A DNA stretch of 64,000 nucleotides from Hetaerina americana (GCA_022747635.1 JAKTNV010000005.1:53109013-53173012); one strand, 5' to 3'. Shown: positions 11,196 to 23,412, numbered from the stretch's first letter. Numbers and translations: made by a program. The notes: a model not told the origin generated them from the letters alone.

Positions 11196-11560
11196 ACATT
11201 GATAAACCACTGAATGATGCAGTGAAATACGAGGCTAATTAAAACGAAGATGACCGAAGTGCAGATGTAATCAGGAGCAAGTTTGACAGAGCAGTGAATG
11301 AATTGAAGAAAAACAAGGCGTCAGGAGTTGAAAAAATTAACGGAGAAATCATTAAGGCACTCAAAAGAAAAGTTATGAATACCCTTTTGGAGCGATTAAA
11401 GAGCGCTTCAAAAATGAAAGACTACGGAGGATTTTGAGAAGAGCAAAATGATTCCAATACGAATGAAAACGGGAACAGTCAAATCTGAGCTACAACTAAT
11501 GTTGAGCCGTGTTTTAAAAACATCCCACATATCATATATCTCACAAATAATGAGGAATTT
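11196..11560 (+). pseudogene. non-LTR retrotransposon (LINE) reverse-transcriptase fragment
   Basis: From 11264 one frame reads FDRAVNELKKNKASGVEKI and NGEIIKAL, which is the start of a LINE reverse-transcriptase domain (the A..LK..KA.G.D.I..E..K motif). After ~45 more codons the frame shifts: a second frame from ~11436 reads DFEKSKMIPIRMKTGTVK, then a decayed SHISYI block, corresponding to the PxDF-K...IPI-K-G segment that normally follows ~50 residues later. Catalytic palm motifs are not present. This is a dead, frameshifted relic, probably of a CR1/Jockey-like clade; the clade is inference. Confidence 0.7.
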
Positions 11561-12557
11561 AGGGCGGAAGATCTGTCTGTTTTTATGCGGAAATATTCGT
11601 TCAAGGTTGACAGTTATAGCCCTGTAGATACTAAAAGGGTTGTTCAGAAAAACACAAAGAAAACATCAATTTACCAAGTAGTAAACCTCCTTCTCGCTAA
11701 CCTGTTTCCTAAATCCAGGTATCCAAATTAAAGAAATTCTTAAAAGTATTTATAAAAATAACCCTGATCAAATCCTACGCTCGGCGGTGAAACATTTCCC
11801 TTTTAAAATTCTAATATCTCTAAATGGTCAAATTCAATTTCTGTCAGAATTGAAAATTTGAAATTTACATGACAAAAAATAAATACGTAGCAGGCACGCT
11901 TTTCCGATATTATCGTTGATCACCGAGTGTGCGATGAATATTCAATTGTTTCCACCCTGCGAGGATTATTTCGGGAAGAATGGAAGCACTTTATTTGCTG
12001 GAAGATCTCATCACCGGAATACCTCATGTTATTTTAAAGTCCCCTCCTTTTGCGGGAGGAGAGAGAGAGGGGCGTGTGTGGGCGTGGGGTTGGTATACGT
12101 GACGTGCGAAGTTGCAGGAGCAGAGAGGGAGCGGGGAGCTACTTGGGCGCGTGAAGTCGAGAGACAAGGGGAGTTGAAAACTTTCCACTGACCGCCTGCG
12201 GAGTGCGTGATCACCATACTATTATAGGAATCTGATGCGCTTTTCACATTTCCAGGAAATGTTTGTTTGCTGACTGCCCGGAGCGATTGCTCTTGGAAAG
12301 GCGAGGCGGTGAATGTCTCCAACGCGCCCACGGGAGCCGAAACACTCAAATCCGAATAACTCAGTCGTCGAAGGGACTTAAACGATGACCCATGCGTGCA
12401 TACTTGGACGCTTAAAATATTAAATCCTTCCGTTCCTTTTTTAATTGTACATATCTCTCTTCTAACCACCGGAAGCAAACATAGTTTATGCATTTGAAGT
12501 GATAACCTTGGCATGTATATGCATATATTTTTACGTAACAAAAAGCTTTTAAAATAC
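11561..12557. other. non-coding; unrecognised minus-strand frame 12029-12559
   Basis: A 176-codon open frame (12029-12559, minus) overlaps a plus-strand frame at 11916-12191. It is rich in Ser and basic residues, has no domain I recognise, and begins inside the flank of the hairpin element at 12558. I do not call it a gene. Confidence 0.35.
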
Positions 12558-12567
12558 ATGAAGCTCA

Positions 12568-12691
12568 GGGTAAAAAAGAAACTTTAAAGTTCCACAATGA
12601 TTATACCTAAACTTTAAACTTTAAAATTGTCCTTATATTAAACTTAACGTTTTCCACATTATTGTGGAACTGTAAAGTTTCTTTTTTACCC
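12568..12691. mobile_element. small inverted-repeat element (MITE-like)
   Basis: Terminal inverted arms of 31 bp (12568-12598 and 12661-12691) match at 30 positions; the outer ends are GGGTAAAAAAGAAACTTTA. The 62-bp centre is AT-rich and itself repetitive (ACTTTAAACTTTAAAA). The 7-base word CATGAAG occurs on both sides, 12558-12564 and ~12696-12702, each four bases from an arm. That could be a target duplication if the true ends lie slightly outside the arms. No coding capacity. Confidence 0.6.
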
Positions 12692-12702
12692 TTATCATGA
12701 AG

Positions 12703-13800
12703 GATTTCCACAAAGTTAAACCTGAAACTGTTATGTTTTAAATGATGCTCGTTTTGTCCCAAAAAATCATCCTCCGGCACATGACCTTGTCCTTGAAGAT
12801 GATTTTTATGAGTTTAAAACGCTTATTTGAAGTTATTTTTTTAAATGGAAGTCTTTTTCAACATAAATTCCCTACAACACATCAAGCCGAGAACTACGAA
12901 TTTTAACAGCAAACATTCAACTCAATTATCTGCAAATTTGATTTTTGTTGTAATCACAGTTAATCCAAAAGGATTAAACAGTATATTTCAAATTCAGTAC
13001 AGTCTCAAATTCTTAGTCTAACTCAAAAGATGCAATTGAAATAATATGCATATAACGTTGGAAATATTTTTTTTTTAATTACTAGTGCACATAATGTCAT
13101 TTTGATATAATCTTGGTAGATTATTACAAATTTAATAACATCAACAATATTGATTGTGTATCATAATTTACATAACATCACATATACCTGAATAATAATG
13201 CTCCCAATTTCTCTTCTAAACCTGCTAAAATTCCTCCGGTGGCGTTCTTTCCCCATTTATTGAGGACCCCAGATCTAAAGAGATTTTCGACTTTCTGACA
13301 CGTGGGTTAACGTCTAAGTTGACGCTTTATGGAAATATGCTTCTCTGAAACTTCTCCGCCTAGTAGGTAGATGAAAAATATCGGTGATAGGAGCCCAAGC
13401 AGCCGGCTTGACCCCATCTCCTAAGGACTTAAAATTATTACAAAACTTGCCGAGTGCTTAACTAAGAGTAAGCTCAAGAGGGTGTGAGAACTGAGCCCTC
13501 TCGTATCCTTACGATCACTAAAGTTCATGAATAAAGTCTCCTTGACGTACAAGACACGGGCCGCGGCTGAGGTATTATCATCCCTCGGTGTTCGTAAGAA
13601 TAAACGCGAGGGGATCCATTCACGTGTCGCCTCCTATCGCAGAAGATGTTGGAAGACGTTAGTTGATCGAATTTGAAGCGATGAACCCACGGCCGACGAT
13701 TGACTCGGGGGAAGTGATCGAAGGTTCTGCGGATCCGTTACATCTGGTTCCGCAGTATTATCGTAAGCGAATATGACCATGGGTGTATTTCTACGGGGGA
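12703..13800. other. non-coding, no recognised feature
   Basis: AT-rich up to ~13230, then of mixed composition. No ORF or repeat recognised. Confidence 0.45.
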
Positions 13801-13802
13801 TC

Positions 13803-14105
13803 AGGTTTGGTGCGGTGGCTATCGAACCGGCTTCCCACCCAGAAGGCTCGGGTTCAAATCCCGGCGGTATTGAATAGTTTTCAGTTGCATCTCGATCCCT
13901 ACTTGAGGTGCTTTGTGGAGCGTACTTTGAGTGAGTACGCCGTCCATCGGATGGGACGTTAAGCTGCGGGCCCCTTGGCGCCTTTCGTTAAGAGTAGGCT
14001 AATGCCGACGCCGGGTTTCGCTCCACCCTTCATCCTTTCAGGTCCATCCCCTATGGCGCAAATGACCTCAGTTGTCGGTCGCCCCCCCTAAATACTACCA
14101 CTGTA
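13803..14105 (+). repeat. SINE-B, full-length copy with tRNA-like head
   Basis: The A box TGGTGCGGTGG is at 13808-13818 and the B box GGTTCAAATCC at 13851-13861, spaced as in a tRNA-derived polymerase III promoter. The body contains GATGGGACGTTAAGCTG and TGCCGACGCCGGGTTT, and the 3' end GTTGTCGGTCGCC then CCCCC. It has no coding capacity and would depend on a LINE partner for movement. It is the best-preserved of four copies (others at ~2435, 10988 and 40260). Confidence 0.8.
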
Positions 14106-16600
14106 TTTTGACGTAAGGTGCCGTAATCTTTAAAACAGAATTCCTTTTTGAGTATAGACGAAACAAAATGACGCTCGATGTGAGAACCTTTTTCGCTCTT
14201 CCAAGAATCTCAAGAGGGAGGAAACGCCACAAGTCGGAGTCATCTCCATTTCGGGACGTCCTTAAATTACGTAATGCTATTTTCGGCTTTTTTTGTCACT
14301 TCCTCCTTTTTAAGGATGCGTAAGACATGGACCACTCAATTTTTCCATCTTGCGTAGTTATCGGCGTCATCAATGTTGAATCAAACAGGAGCCTTTTTAT
14401 ACTAAAAAAATAAAAAATCTTTTTTGTTTGAGGAAACCATTTTTCACTACGATGTTATCTACTTATCACTTCGGCTACGTGTTGTCATTGAAAAAAGTTT
14501 GCTCACATGACTTATTTTTATTTGATTTAATTAGTATCAGAAAATATAACATTTGACTAATTGATCAAAAGATTTGTTTATACTGTATTTTATAAGTATA
14601 TAAATTAATTACGTTAGGCGAATCGTTTCAATGACTTTTTTTACTTATTACTTATTATCAGAAAATATTAGCTTATCCTCGCCGTACTACGGTAACAGAT
14701 ACCATGGAATTAAGATTATAAAGATTAAATATATAAACGACGGATTTATCCATTCTTATATCCCACTAGCTGAAAGGAAATGGTGATAAATTTATCATGT
14801 GTAAGTAACCTAGAATGTTTTCAATGTTTTATCTAACCCTTATTTTATTGATTTACTTGCTACTGAATTACTATATTTCATTTGTGTAGAGAAATATTTT
14901 ACACTTTGATACCCTAATGCAAATAGGCTGGCAATTTGAATGATAATTTAAAGTAAAGACTATGACTTTATGCATAACCATTACCGTTAGTTTTTATTGA
15001 CACCATATTCTGACATGTTTACTGATAATCAACTTATATGAAAACTTTTATTTTGATTTTACTTGCCTCGTGTGGAAGCACCCACTGCCACAAATACTAA
15101 TGAAGGGTACCCTAAAATGTCTTAAAGGGTACCATTTGGGTGTGGTAAGATGTATATAGCGAGATGAATAAAATATTTAAAACTCTTTTGAGAGTGTGAT
15201 TCATGCATTCTTAATCCTAATGCGATATTTCATGAGTGAGTATTTAATCAATATGTAATTCAGCATGCAAGGGTGTTTCAACCTCATTCTTCATAAACAA
15301 TGACTAAAATTAGAAACTTTATGTTAGAAACCTTCTGTTGGGAGATCATCATGCTTAGTTAATGCTTTGTGGGTAACAAACAGCTCACATCTTGTACGGC
15401 TATTTGCTTTTACTCATCTAAGATATTCATTTCCCTATTTATAGAAGGCAAGCTGATAAATATTGTCTGCATTTAAATAATTTAGTTAGTACACTTATGC
15501 CGAGTTTTTGTGAGTGATAATTCAAATTGATGCAGTCGGATCAAAGAATTAATGGTCGTAATAACACTGGATCACTCGTAAGTAGGGATTTGCAGAGTCG
15601 CTTTTGCATAACGCATTAGCCATTACATTATTGAAGATATATTTATATGATTAATGTTTCAGTAGTATGAAATCATGAAATTCATGATTTACCAGAGGGA
15701 TGGAATTCATTTGTCATTGAGGTGTTTAATGTCAATGACCAAGTGTTAACGGATTCGGCTGCAAATATTTTATCAGAAAGGATGTAAACAAACGATAATA
15801 CAAACAAAATTTATCCGCAAATACATGATAAATGGTTGCATTAAAATATCTTCCGCACGCTCCAGCATTGCCTCACATGTTTAGCGTATGTATATACACA
15901 TATTAAATACACGTGTTGTGCGTACATTTCTGCCTGTGCTACTGAGCGCATTATGGCATTTTGGGGTTATTTACTTTAGTACGTAACATTAAAAAGTTTA
16001 GCTAAAATTGGCATAATGTTTAAAAACTATTAAAAACTATAATGAAGAAAAAGAACCTCAAATGTCACACTCAATTAGTCACACTCAAATGTAAATATTA
16101 TCTGGAGTTAATTAGAGAAGTAGAATCCTTTTAGCAGCACTTGAAAGCAAAACTTCTCATCGTAACGATAAGAAGAATAGAATTGAAAATCATTTTTATG
16201 TCAAATTGCACCTGTAAAATGGAGAATTTTTATTTTTGGGCTTCCCGAATTCGTCATGGAACTTTCGCGACACATTAAGGTCACATCATTCCTTTTAAGC
16301 GAACCTTCCCCGTTAATTACTGCGATAATGCAACGGCAGGGAAAACTCCCGAGTTTAACTCAATTTCCGTCTTTCTATTGCCTTTTTCTCTGGCGCACCG
16401 CCATTTAGAAATTCACCGAACGTGCCATTAAAAAAAAATTGAGGAGGGAGTGGGAGTCGTGTACTTCTGCGAACACTTGGTTTACTATACCGAAGTGGTT
16501 CTCCTTCCTTCTTCTCCCATCATCTTGCAATTCCATCCTAAATCCCGTCCACGTGCCTTCGTCCCTTTTCCCCATTCTCACTCTGCAACCTAATCGCATC
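14106..16600. other. non-coding, no recognised feature
   Basis: Strongly AT-rich DNA. I see no ORF above 60 codons in most of it and no repeat shared with other parts. Confidence 0.5.
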
Positions 16601-16870
16601 CCTCCTCATGCATTTTCCAGCGCCATTTTCCGTCCCACGCGCTCCGTTTCTCTCTCTTCTGACTCTTGCCTCTCCGCCCACCCACCTTCCTCTCCGGCCG
16701 TATCTTCGGCACTCCGCAAGTTCTCTCAAACCCCTCCATTATCCCAACTCCGCGCTCTCTCTTTCTCTGAGACATCTCAGGAGACCGCGCGTCGGGCAAT
16801 ATACCCTTTCTTTTTCCATCCTATGGTTTTCCTTTGCTCCCTCCCCCCGTAGAACCCTCATCCTGCCTAC
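16601..16870 (+). repeat. polypyrimidine tract
   Basis: The plus strand is dominated by C and T in short CTCTC/CCTCC runs. Overlapping open frames on both strands (16439-16880) are a by-product of this composition; their translations are Ser/Pro/Leu-rich on + and Arg/Glu/Gly-rich on -. Confidence 0.7.
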
Positions 16871-17514
16871 TCATGCTTAGTCAGCAGCGTCACTGCCCGC
16901 ATGAAAGAGTTTTGGCTCGTTAAATTGACGCATTTTTTAAATAAAAAAATCACGACGAAGCGTTTTTTCACAAGCAACGGAGTTTACGAGGGTGTCAATG
17001 CTAAATTAGTGTCTACCTTTTCCTAGGCTTGATAAAATGGAGTACATGCCGTATTTTTCGAGAACAATCGGTTGGAGAAATAAAATCTGTGTGACGTGAT
17101 GCTGGTAGCTAGATATATTGATATCGCTCCACCTTTGTCTGTAATTGATTGTAACGCGTTAAAATTTTGTTGCGTTGCCATGTGCATCACTGCCTTTAAA
17201 AATGCACATCGAGATGTTAATGAATGTAAACGCATTGAAAAATGATCCCTTGAAAAGAGTGTGTGACGCCCATATATTTAGTATTGCTTAGGTGATACAC
17301 TAATGAGGAAATGACATTGTTAACATAAAACTACGAAGTGTAATTAAGGCTATCCTTAAGGGAGAGTTTTAAATTGCATTTCAAGTTGGTTTTTCTTCCG
17401 TGATATAAATTTGCTCTGTGTGTTTTGCTCTAAGGTGAACGGTTTTGCAAGCATTTTTCAAATGAGTTTCACACTTTCGCGAATGAAAATATATTCCTCA
17501 TTAAATAATCGATA
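16871..17514. other. non-coding, no recognised feature
   Basis: AT-rich. Only a 70-codon minus-strand frame without recognisable features. Confidence 0.45.
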
Positions 17515-17640
17515 TCGGCATAAAGGCCACCAAAGATCCAGCAAAAATATGGGTGGCAGGGGGTGCAAGAACCAGGTGGGAAGGGTAGGTAATGGGAGGA
17601 CATGGGAGAGGAAGGAGAAAGGGAAACATATTTGCGAAAA
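17515..17640 (+). repeat. dispersed repeat F, copy 2 (partial)
   Basis: GGCCACC, then GGGTGGCAGGGGGTGCAAG, ACCAGGTGGGAAGGGTAGG. These align with 7603-7660 in the same order and spacing. The CTACATC start is missing. The 17411-17653 open frame runs across it and is not a gene. Confidence 0.5.
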
Positions 17641-18799
17641 ATCTATGACATAATAACGTGCAAATTTCTATGCATGCTGGAGGAAGACTCAATTCAATTC
17701 GTTAATTCACCTCACGATTCAAAAAGATGGAATAAAACAGAACTAAAATCATTTATACGACAGGCCTCCACCATGAAAAACAGGTCATGCAGAATTGTAA
17801 AGTAAAATGGGAATACGAGATACATAACCTGAGAACCCTAACAAGGAAGAATAGGGAAATCGATTGGTTGTGTCCATAGACATTGTAACTTACTAGAGAC
17901 CATGAATGGAGGGAAACTAGGGGGAAGAAATCACTGACAAATACCGAGAATGAACAAAGTGAAGAAGGTGATAAAATTTTTGCTGTAAGTACTTATGAGG
18001 GAATGGAGAGATTGAAGGAAATAGGAAATTTTGGAAAGCTGATGTAAACCGACACTCTTTATGATAAAACTTGGTATTGGTGATTGAGCAATGTATTGGT
18101 TGACCAAGGAACCATGTTAAACTCTCACATGAAAGGCGTGATTTTCATTTCAAAAGTTCGTGTTTTCTCAAAGGAAGTTTTCCAAGGTTCAAGATTTTTA
18201 AATAGGTGGACACGTAAAAAGTTGAAAGAAATAATCATAGGGTGAAAAAAGAACGTTTCTATTTGATCGGGAGATTATGAAAATGGATGAATAAAATTAT
18301 AGCATGGATAAGAAATTGATGTAGGGCATATTTAAGAATTGCGTGACGCAGAAAGCAGTCAAATAAAGGAGAACATCAAGAAAATGAAAGAAGAGAGAAT
18401 ATGGAAGAGGACACTTATTTTTGATAGTATGAATAGATTATAAGTTGACAAGTGCTACTGCATAAGAAGAGAGAGACTATTCAAAAGATACTTTAACGCA
18501 GTGCAGAACCAGGCATAATTTTGGTAAAAATCCACGATAGTTTCTCAGGTATCTTCAGTACCTGACTCCTCTGCACAGGTCGGCTATATACCCTTGTGAG
18601 ATTGAGTTCATTGGATGGACTGCTGTCATTGATTCAACTGGAATTTGACCATCGAAACGTTTTCGCTCAAATATTTTCTTCTGCCTTTTTAAATCAGAAA
18701 TTCTACACAATTTACCCCCTAAGAATCCCATTTTCATGAGAAAATAGTCATTACTTTGCAAAAAGAGAAACGCTTACACGAGGGAAACTTGTTCTTTGG
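17641..18799. other. non-coding, no recognised feature
   Basis: AT-rich on both strands with many GAAA words. No ORF or repeat I can support. Confidence 0.4.
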
Positions 18800-19110
18800 C
18801 GTTAAGAACCAATGTCGTTCCCATCACTCACTCATTCTTTCCTCAATCTTCTCGCTCCCACCTCTCTCCTGCTATCGTCTCCTCAATCTCCCTCAATTTC
18901 TCTCCCTCCCACACCACTCACTACCTCTCGTCTATCCTCGTCTTTGCCGTTCGGAGGAACTGATAAAAGAGGCGCGGAGGGAGTTATGGGAAGGCGGCAG
19001 TCATCCCCACTGCGTCTATCTCCTTGAGAACCCAGTTTCACTCCCCGGCACTCTCTCACGGGGAGTCATCCGATCCTCATAATATCTCCTCCTTCTCTTC
19101 CCTCGGAATA
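18800..19110 (+). repeat. polypyrimidine tract
   Basis: C+T-rich plus strand with CTCCC, TCTCC and CCTC words and short GC-richer interruptions. It produces the overlapping Ser/Pro-rich frames seen at 18756-19209. Confidence 0.6.
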
Positions 19111-20120
19111 CACCCCAAAAAATGGTCCATTCCTTTCCTTCCCACACGCGAAACCCTAGATAGACTCTCCTCATTCCCCTACTTCTTTAATACTCGGCCA
19201 CAAACGTAAGTGCACAAAAGCAAGCGAAGCACAAAAGAACGCAGACGTGCTAAAGTGGTTATTCAGGATGACCGAACATCCTTAAATTCTTGAAGACCGA
19301 GAATGGGGAATTCCCAAAAAAATGTTCTGAATCTTGAAGAAAAAAGTGTGGAATGACAAAGAATAGGTATTTTTTTATCAATCATTATGTTTATGAAGGA
19401 AAGAGCCAAAATCATTTTTAATATTACATTCACATGAAAATAATTGCATTGTATTTCCTTACCGAGAACGTACTTTTCATTTGCATAAAATGGAACGTTT
19501 GTACTTTGTAATTAGATATTTCACACATATTGATTCCGAAAACGATTGCAAATAATAGTAGATAAATAGTATTTCATTACGCATTAAATAAGTTATTGTA
19601 TATCCTTAAAAAAATTGATTTTTTGCCATTGATAAATAAAGGGTAACTTGGATAAAAATAACATATCTATGTGTGCAGGCCAAAATTCGGGTTTTTGGTG
19701 CCGTTTTTATTGGCTACCCCATCGTTATCGGCAAACTTTCCAGTCGAGATTCGGACGTGCTCAAATAAAGATTCTGACGCCGACCAGAGCAAGCGAATCC
19801 ACCCAAATTGACTCACACCTATGCCCTTTTCCCTTTTCTAAATTGATGACTTGACGCTATCTCCTAGTTGCTACTACACCCCGAGAGAAAGCTCTGATCC
19901 CCACTCAAAGATACTTTGCCAGTAACTCCGCAAAATCAAACACCCAAGAGAAAGGCAAGCAGTCTTTCAAATCATCTTTCTTGAAAAAATAACCCTGCGG
20001 TTTCAGTTCTGCTCAAAAAATCCTCGTAATAGCAGGAACCTTCATCTAGGGGAGACCAGGAAAAGATAACATGGTAAAACGAGAGAATATTGAGAGGTAA
20101 AATGATGTTGGAGGCTGTGA
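19111..20120. other. non-coding, no recognised feature
   Basis: AT-rich. A 68-codon frame at 19648-19854 has no recognisable domain. Confidence 0.4.
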
Positions 20121-20126
20121 TAGAAG

Positions 20127-20470
20127 GAGAAAGTTTGGTTATCGGGGTAATAGAAGAGTACTTTACAACTCCTGGAAGACTGCAGAGCATATGCATATCT
20201 TAATAAGAAAATAATATAAGAAAAAATATGAATCCATTCAAGTTTATGTAATATATATGAGAAAGTTTGATTATTAAGGTAATCAAAAAATCTTAAACTA
20301 CTCTTATAAGGCTGGTAGAACAAAATACAGATCTGAATGACAAAAGGCTACAGGTTAAAATATAATATAAGCCTATTCAAGTTTATTTAATGTATAATTA
20401 TTGCCATGGACCCACAAAAACATAAATGAGATAGGCTTAATTATTATAACGCTGAAATAATCAATAAAAA
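20127..20470 (+). repeat. degenerate tandem repeat, period ~132 bp
   Basis: GAGAAAGTTTGGTTAT at 20127 recurs as GAGAAAGTTTGATTAT at 20259. The two are followed by comparable GTAAT, CTCYT and TTCAAGTTTAT blocks at matching offsets. A weaker third unit starts near 20428 (GAGATAGGCTTAATTAT). Diverged and of unknown origin. Confidence 0.4.
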
Positions 20471-20779
20471 ATTTAGCTAATTCATGCAAAACTACACGTC
20501 AAATAAGAAAACCTAACCTATAGCATTTGTACTAAATAGTTATGTTTTATTATGATATTATTCTTCATCTTAATGTGAATTTGTTCCTACTCCTCCCTTG
20601 TTCCCGAAAGAGTATCGATTCATCCTGTGGATAGCTTCTAATGTTGTTAGCTGTGCATAGTGAGTCCGGTAATTGAGAGAAAAACTTAAACTGTAAGGAG
20701 CACGAATAGCTTCGTCTTGGACGGGAAGAAAAAAGGTTTGTTAGCCTTATATTCTTTTTAATTATTCCATACCTTCCCG

Positions 20780-21240
20780 TTTTCTTTTTGTCTTTCTTTT
20801 CTTCACTCACCCACCACCATTCCCCCAAGTCGTTCCTTCCGACTCCAGCACGTCGCGTCATCCCTTCCCAGACCCTTTCAACCCCTTTCACCACCCGCAT
20901 CCCTCTCTCTCTCCCCTCCTCCCTCCCGTGACCACTCCCTTTCACCCTCCCACGTCTGTTACCACCTGCTTTTATCTCCCAATTTACTTTTCTGCCTGAT
21001 TCCCCCTCGTCTATTTTTCCCACTATTCCCCCCTCCCTCTCTTCCCATGCCTGCTCTCCTACCCTCCCGCCGTCCTTTATCTCTTTCACTCTTTCCTCCC
21101 GGGCCCATCTCTCCCCCCCTCCACTTCTCTCTCCCTCTTACATGGCCTCCTCCCTCACTTCACCCCAAACCTCCCCCTCCCTCTCTCTCCCTATCCTTCT
21201 TCCCTTCTCCGGCCTCTTTCAGGTGCTTTATCTCCCCGTG
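20780..21240 (+). repeat. long polypyrimidine tract
   Basis: The longest of the C+T-rich blocks, with runs of CTCTCTCTC, CCCTCCC and CCCCCC. It turns abruptly into purine-rich sequence (GGGGAGAAAGGGAGGAGG) after ~21270, so the two parts could pair. Its 174-codon minus frame and overlapping plus frames are compositional. Confidence 0.7.
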
Positions 21241-21269
21241 GGTAAGATTTTCGCCATTTTATACGGCGC

Positions 21270-21580
21270 CTGGGGAGAAAGGGAGGAGGAAATAAGGGGG
21301 CAGGGGGTCGAGAGGGGTGATCTCTCTCCAGGAGCTTTATTCGTCTCCCACGGCTGTGGTCCTTCTTGGGGGGGGGGACGTGGGAGGTGGGAAAGGAGGA
21401 CACTGGGAAACCACATATACGGCCACACAGGCGCGCACATCTTGGTTCTCAGCCCTCGCCCCACTGTGAAGGGGGGCAGTAATTAACTCAGATTAGGGCC
21501 GCCCCCTCGCTGTCCCACCCGTTTCGTGGCGGGCGTGGTGTGCGCGCCCCGGCGCTCATTTCTCCCCAACTACTCGGTCA
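21270..21580. other. GC/CpG-rich patch
   Basis: Purine-rich then CpG-rich sequence, with many CG dinucleotides at 21485-21560 (GGGCCGCCCC, GCGCGCCCCGGCGC). This is unusual for the window and could mark a promoter or an unmapped exon. Frames are open on both strands and none is recognisable, so no gene is called. Confidence 0.35.
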
Positions 21581-23089
21581 TTATCAACGAAACTGAAGTG
21601 GTGGGGGTTGGGGGAGGGGGGAAAAAACAAAATACCTGATGTTCGAGAGGGTGGCCAATTTAATTTTCTGGTTTGCTTGATAACGACGTTCGTGAAGTCG
21701 ACTTCTGCTGCAAAACGAGACAGCCCATTTTCGACTCGTGCGATACAGTCCAAGTCGTCATTTGTCATAAACTCTGGAGTGAGTTTAACTCGACTCTCCA
21801 CGTGTCTCCTCCATGCGGTAATACCTTAGCCTATCTCTTTTTCTTTGCTTTTGCATCATCCACTAACTACCTGTTTTACGACCGAGAGTCATCCCTTATG
21901 CTCAAAGAAAATGCAATTAGGAAAAAAGTAAGTGGTGCGTGAAAATGTTTGAGTGGAATGTGGAACCTAATGGATAAGAGGGGTGGGACTTAGTGAAAGG
22001 GGACCAGAAAATAATAAAAGACTGCGAAACATGTTCCTGGAGGCGGATGCTGTGTGCCAAACGAGCGGATATATATTACGAGCGAGAAGGAACGCAGAGG
22101 TATATGAGAGGGACAGGATGAAGAAATACAATATGGGACAGTGTAATAAAAAGTAGAACTCGGTGTGTTGGGTAAATCCTGAGTCACAATGGAATAAAAT
22201 GAAATGGGAACAGAATTAAAAGGGAGGCTCAAAGAGGGGCATTGGAGAGTTTACTCTTACGGCGACTAAACCGAAGGTGTGAGGAAAAAGGGATCACCCG
22301 TAATCCTTGCATCGCGATTTAAGCCTTAGGGCTGAGAAATATTGGTATTGGACATAGAAGAGTGGATAATTAAATATTTGGATCAAAATATCTACAAATA
22401 AATACCGGTTTTATTCAAGTTACCCGTCTGATAATTTTAGGAAACTTTCCTCCGTTTCTTCCTGAACAGTTTTCATCCTTTTACCTTCGGTATTTTTTTT
22501 GCATGGTAATGTCTGATGAGCGAATGCCTTAAATACTACGATGTTTTTTATAGACTTGCTTACAAAATAAATCGCCAGCAAATTTTGATGATTATAAGAT
22601 TCGTCCATTTTATACTTTGTTATAAGAATGGTTGACCATATTCCGTTCCATGATCATCGAACTGAATATTGCTAAAAATTGTTGCATCGAAGAGTTCATC
22701 ATCAAGCCTTATGCTAATTTATCTCTAGCTTCAATCTATATGGACGGGGTTTTGGTCAACTTCAGCAAGTAATGCCTTGTCAATTCTCCACGACATTGCT
22801 CAACATCATAAATGGACAAACACCACCTTTCTTATTGCACAATTCAGCGTTAACATCAATAGGTGCGCGGTTTATTACGCTCGTCCTATTTCACAACTGT
22901 TTTTGAGGTTGCATCGTCCAACACTTAAATATGACGCAATACCCTTGATTGCTGACACCAATTTTCCCGACGTTCACAGATTCCAATGCCATGGTTACTT
23001 CGACAAACTAACTGGGTGGCTGGGATTAACGGAATAAGTGAGGGGTACATGTGCGTGTATGTGTATATATACTATATAGTAAAAATATG

Positions 23090-23096
<7 letters not shown>
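21581..23096. other. non-coding, no recognised feature
   Basis: An 81-codon minus-strand frame (21556-21801) and plus-strand frames over it show no domain. The rest is AT-rich. Confidence 0.4.

Positions 23097-23100
<4 letters not shown>

Positions 23101-23136
<36 letters not shown>
23101..23136. repeat. (TA)n microsatellite
   Basis: TA run directly before the truncated 5' end of a SINE-A copy. Confidence 0.9.
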
Positions 23137-23137
<1 letters not shown>

Positions 23138-23139
<2 letters not shown>

Positions 23140-23369
23140 CATAGGAGGGCACGAGTTCGATTCCCGTAAGGCTCTCTGGACACCTGCAGCTCGGCCCAAG
23201 CCATGTGATTTCTTCGGGTACCAGATCTCCCTGGGAAACCATTACCGGCACAGGGAAATGAACTGGCACCCCCAACCCTGATATGTGAATTTCACACGCC
23301 ATCGGGCTTAGTACTGGGTGAACTCTACCATTACCTACCAAATCGAGTTGATTACTGTGTTTATGGTGT
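23138..23369 (+). repeat. SINE-A, 5'-truncated copy
   Basis: It begins inside the tRNA-like head just before the B box GAGTTCGATTC (23153-23163). The body follows: CACCTGCAGCTC, CCAAGCCATGTGATTT, CGGGTACCAGATC, CCTGGGAAACCATTACCGG, GAATTTCACACGCC, TCGGGCTTAGTACTGGGTG, and the 3' end GAGTTGATTACTGTGTTTA. It is clearly homologous to the minus-strand copy at 50388-50660. It runs straight into (TA)n at its 3' end. Confidence 0.8.
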
Positions 23370-23376
23370 TATATAT

Positions 23377-23410
<34 letters not shown>

Positions 23411-23412
23411 GT
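23370..23412. repeat. (TA)n microsatellite
   Basis: TA run with one AA interruption, lying between the 3' end of SINE-A and the 3' end of a PLE tail. Confidence 0.9.

Noticed and set aside
12029..12559. 176-codon minus-strand ORF
   Set aside because: No recognised domain, an overlapping plus-strand frame, and no splice or promoter context.
20565..21089. 174-codon minus-strand ORF rich in Gly/Arg/Glu
   Set aside because: It is the complement of a polypyrimidine tract; composition alone keeps it open.
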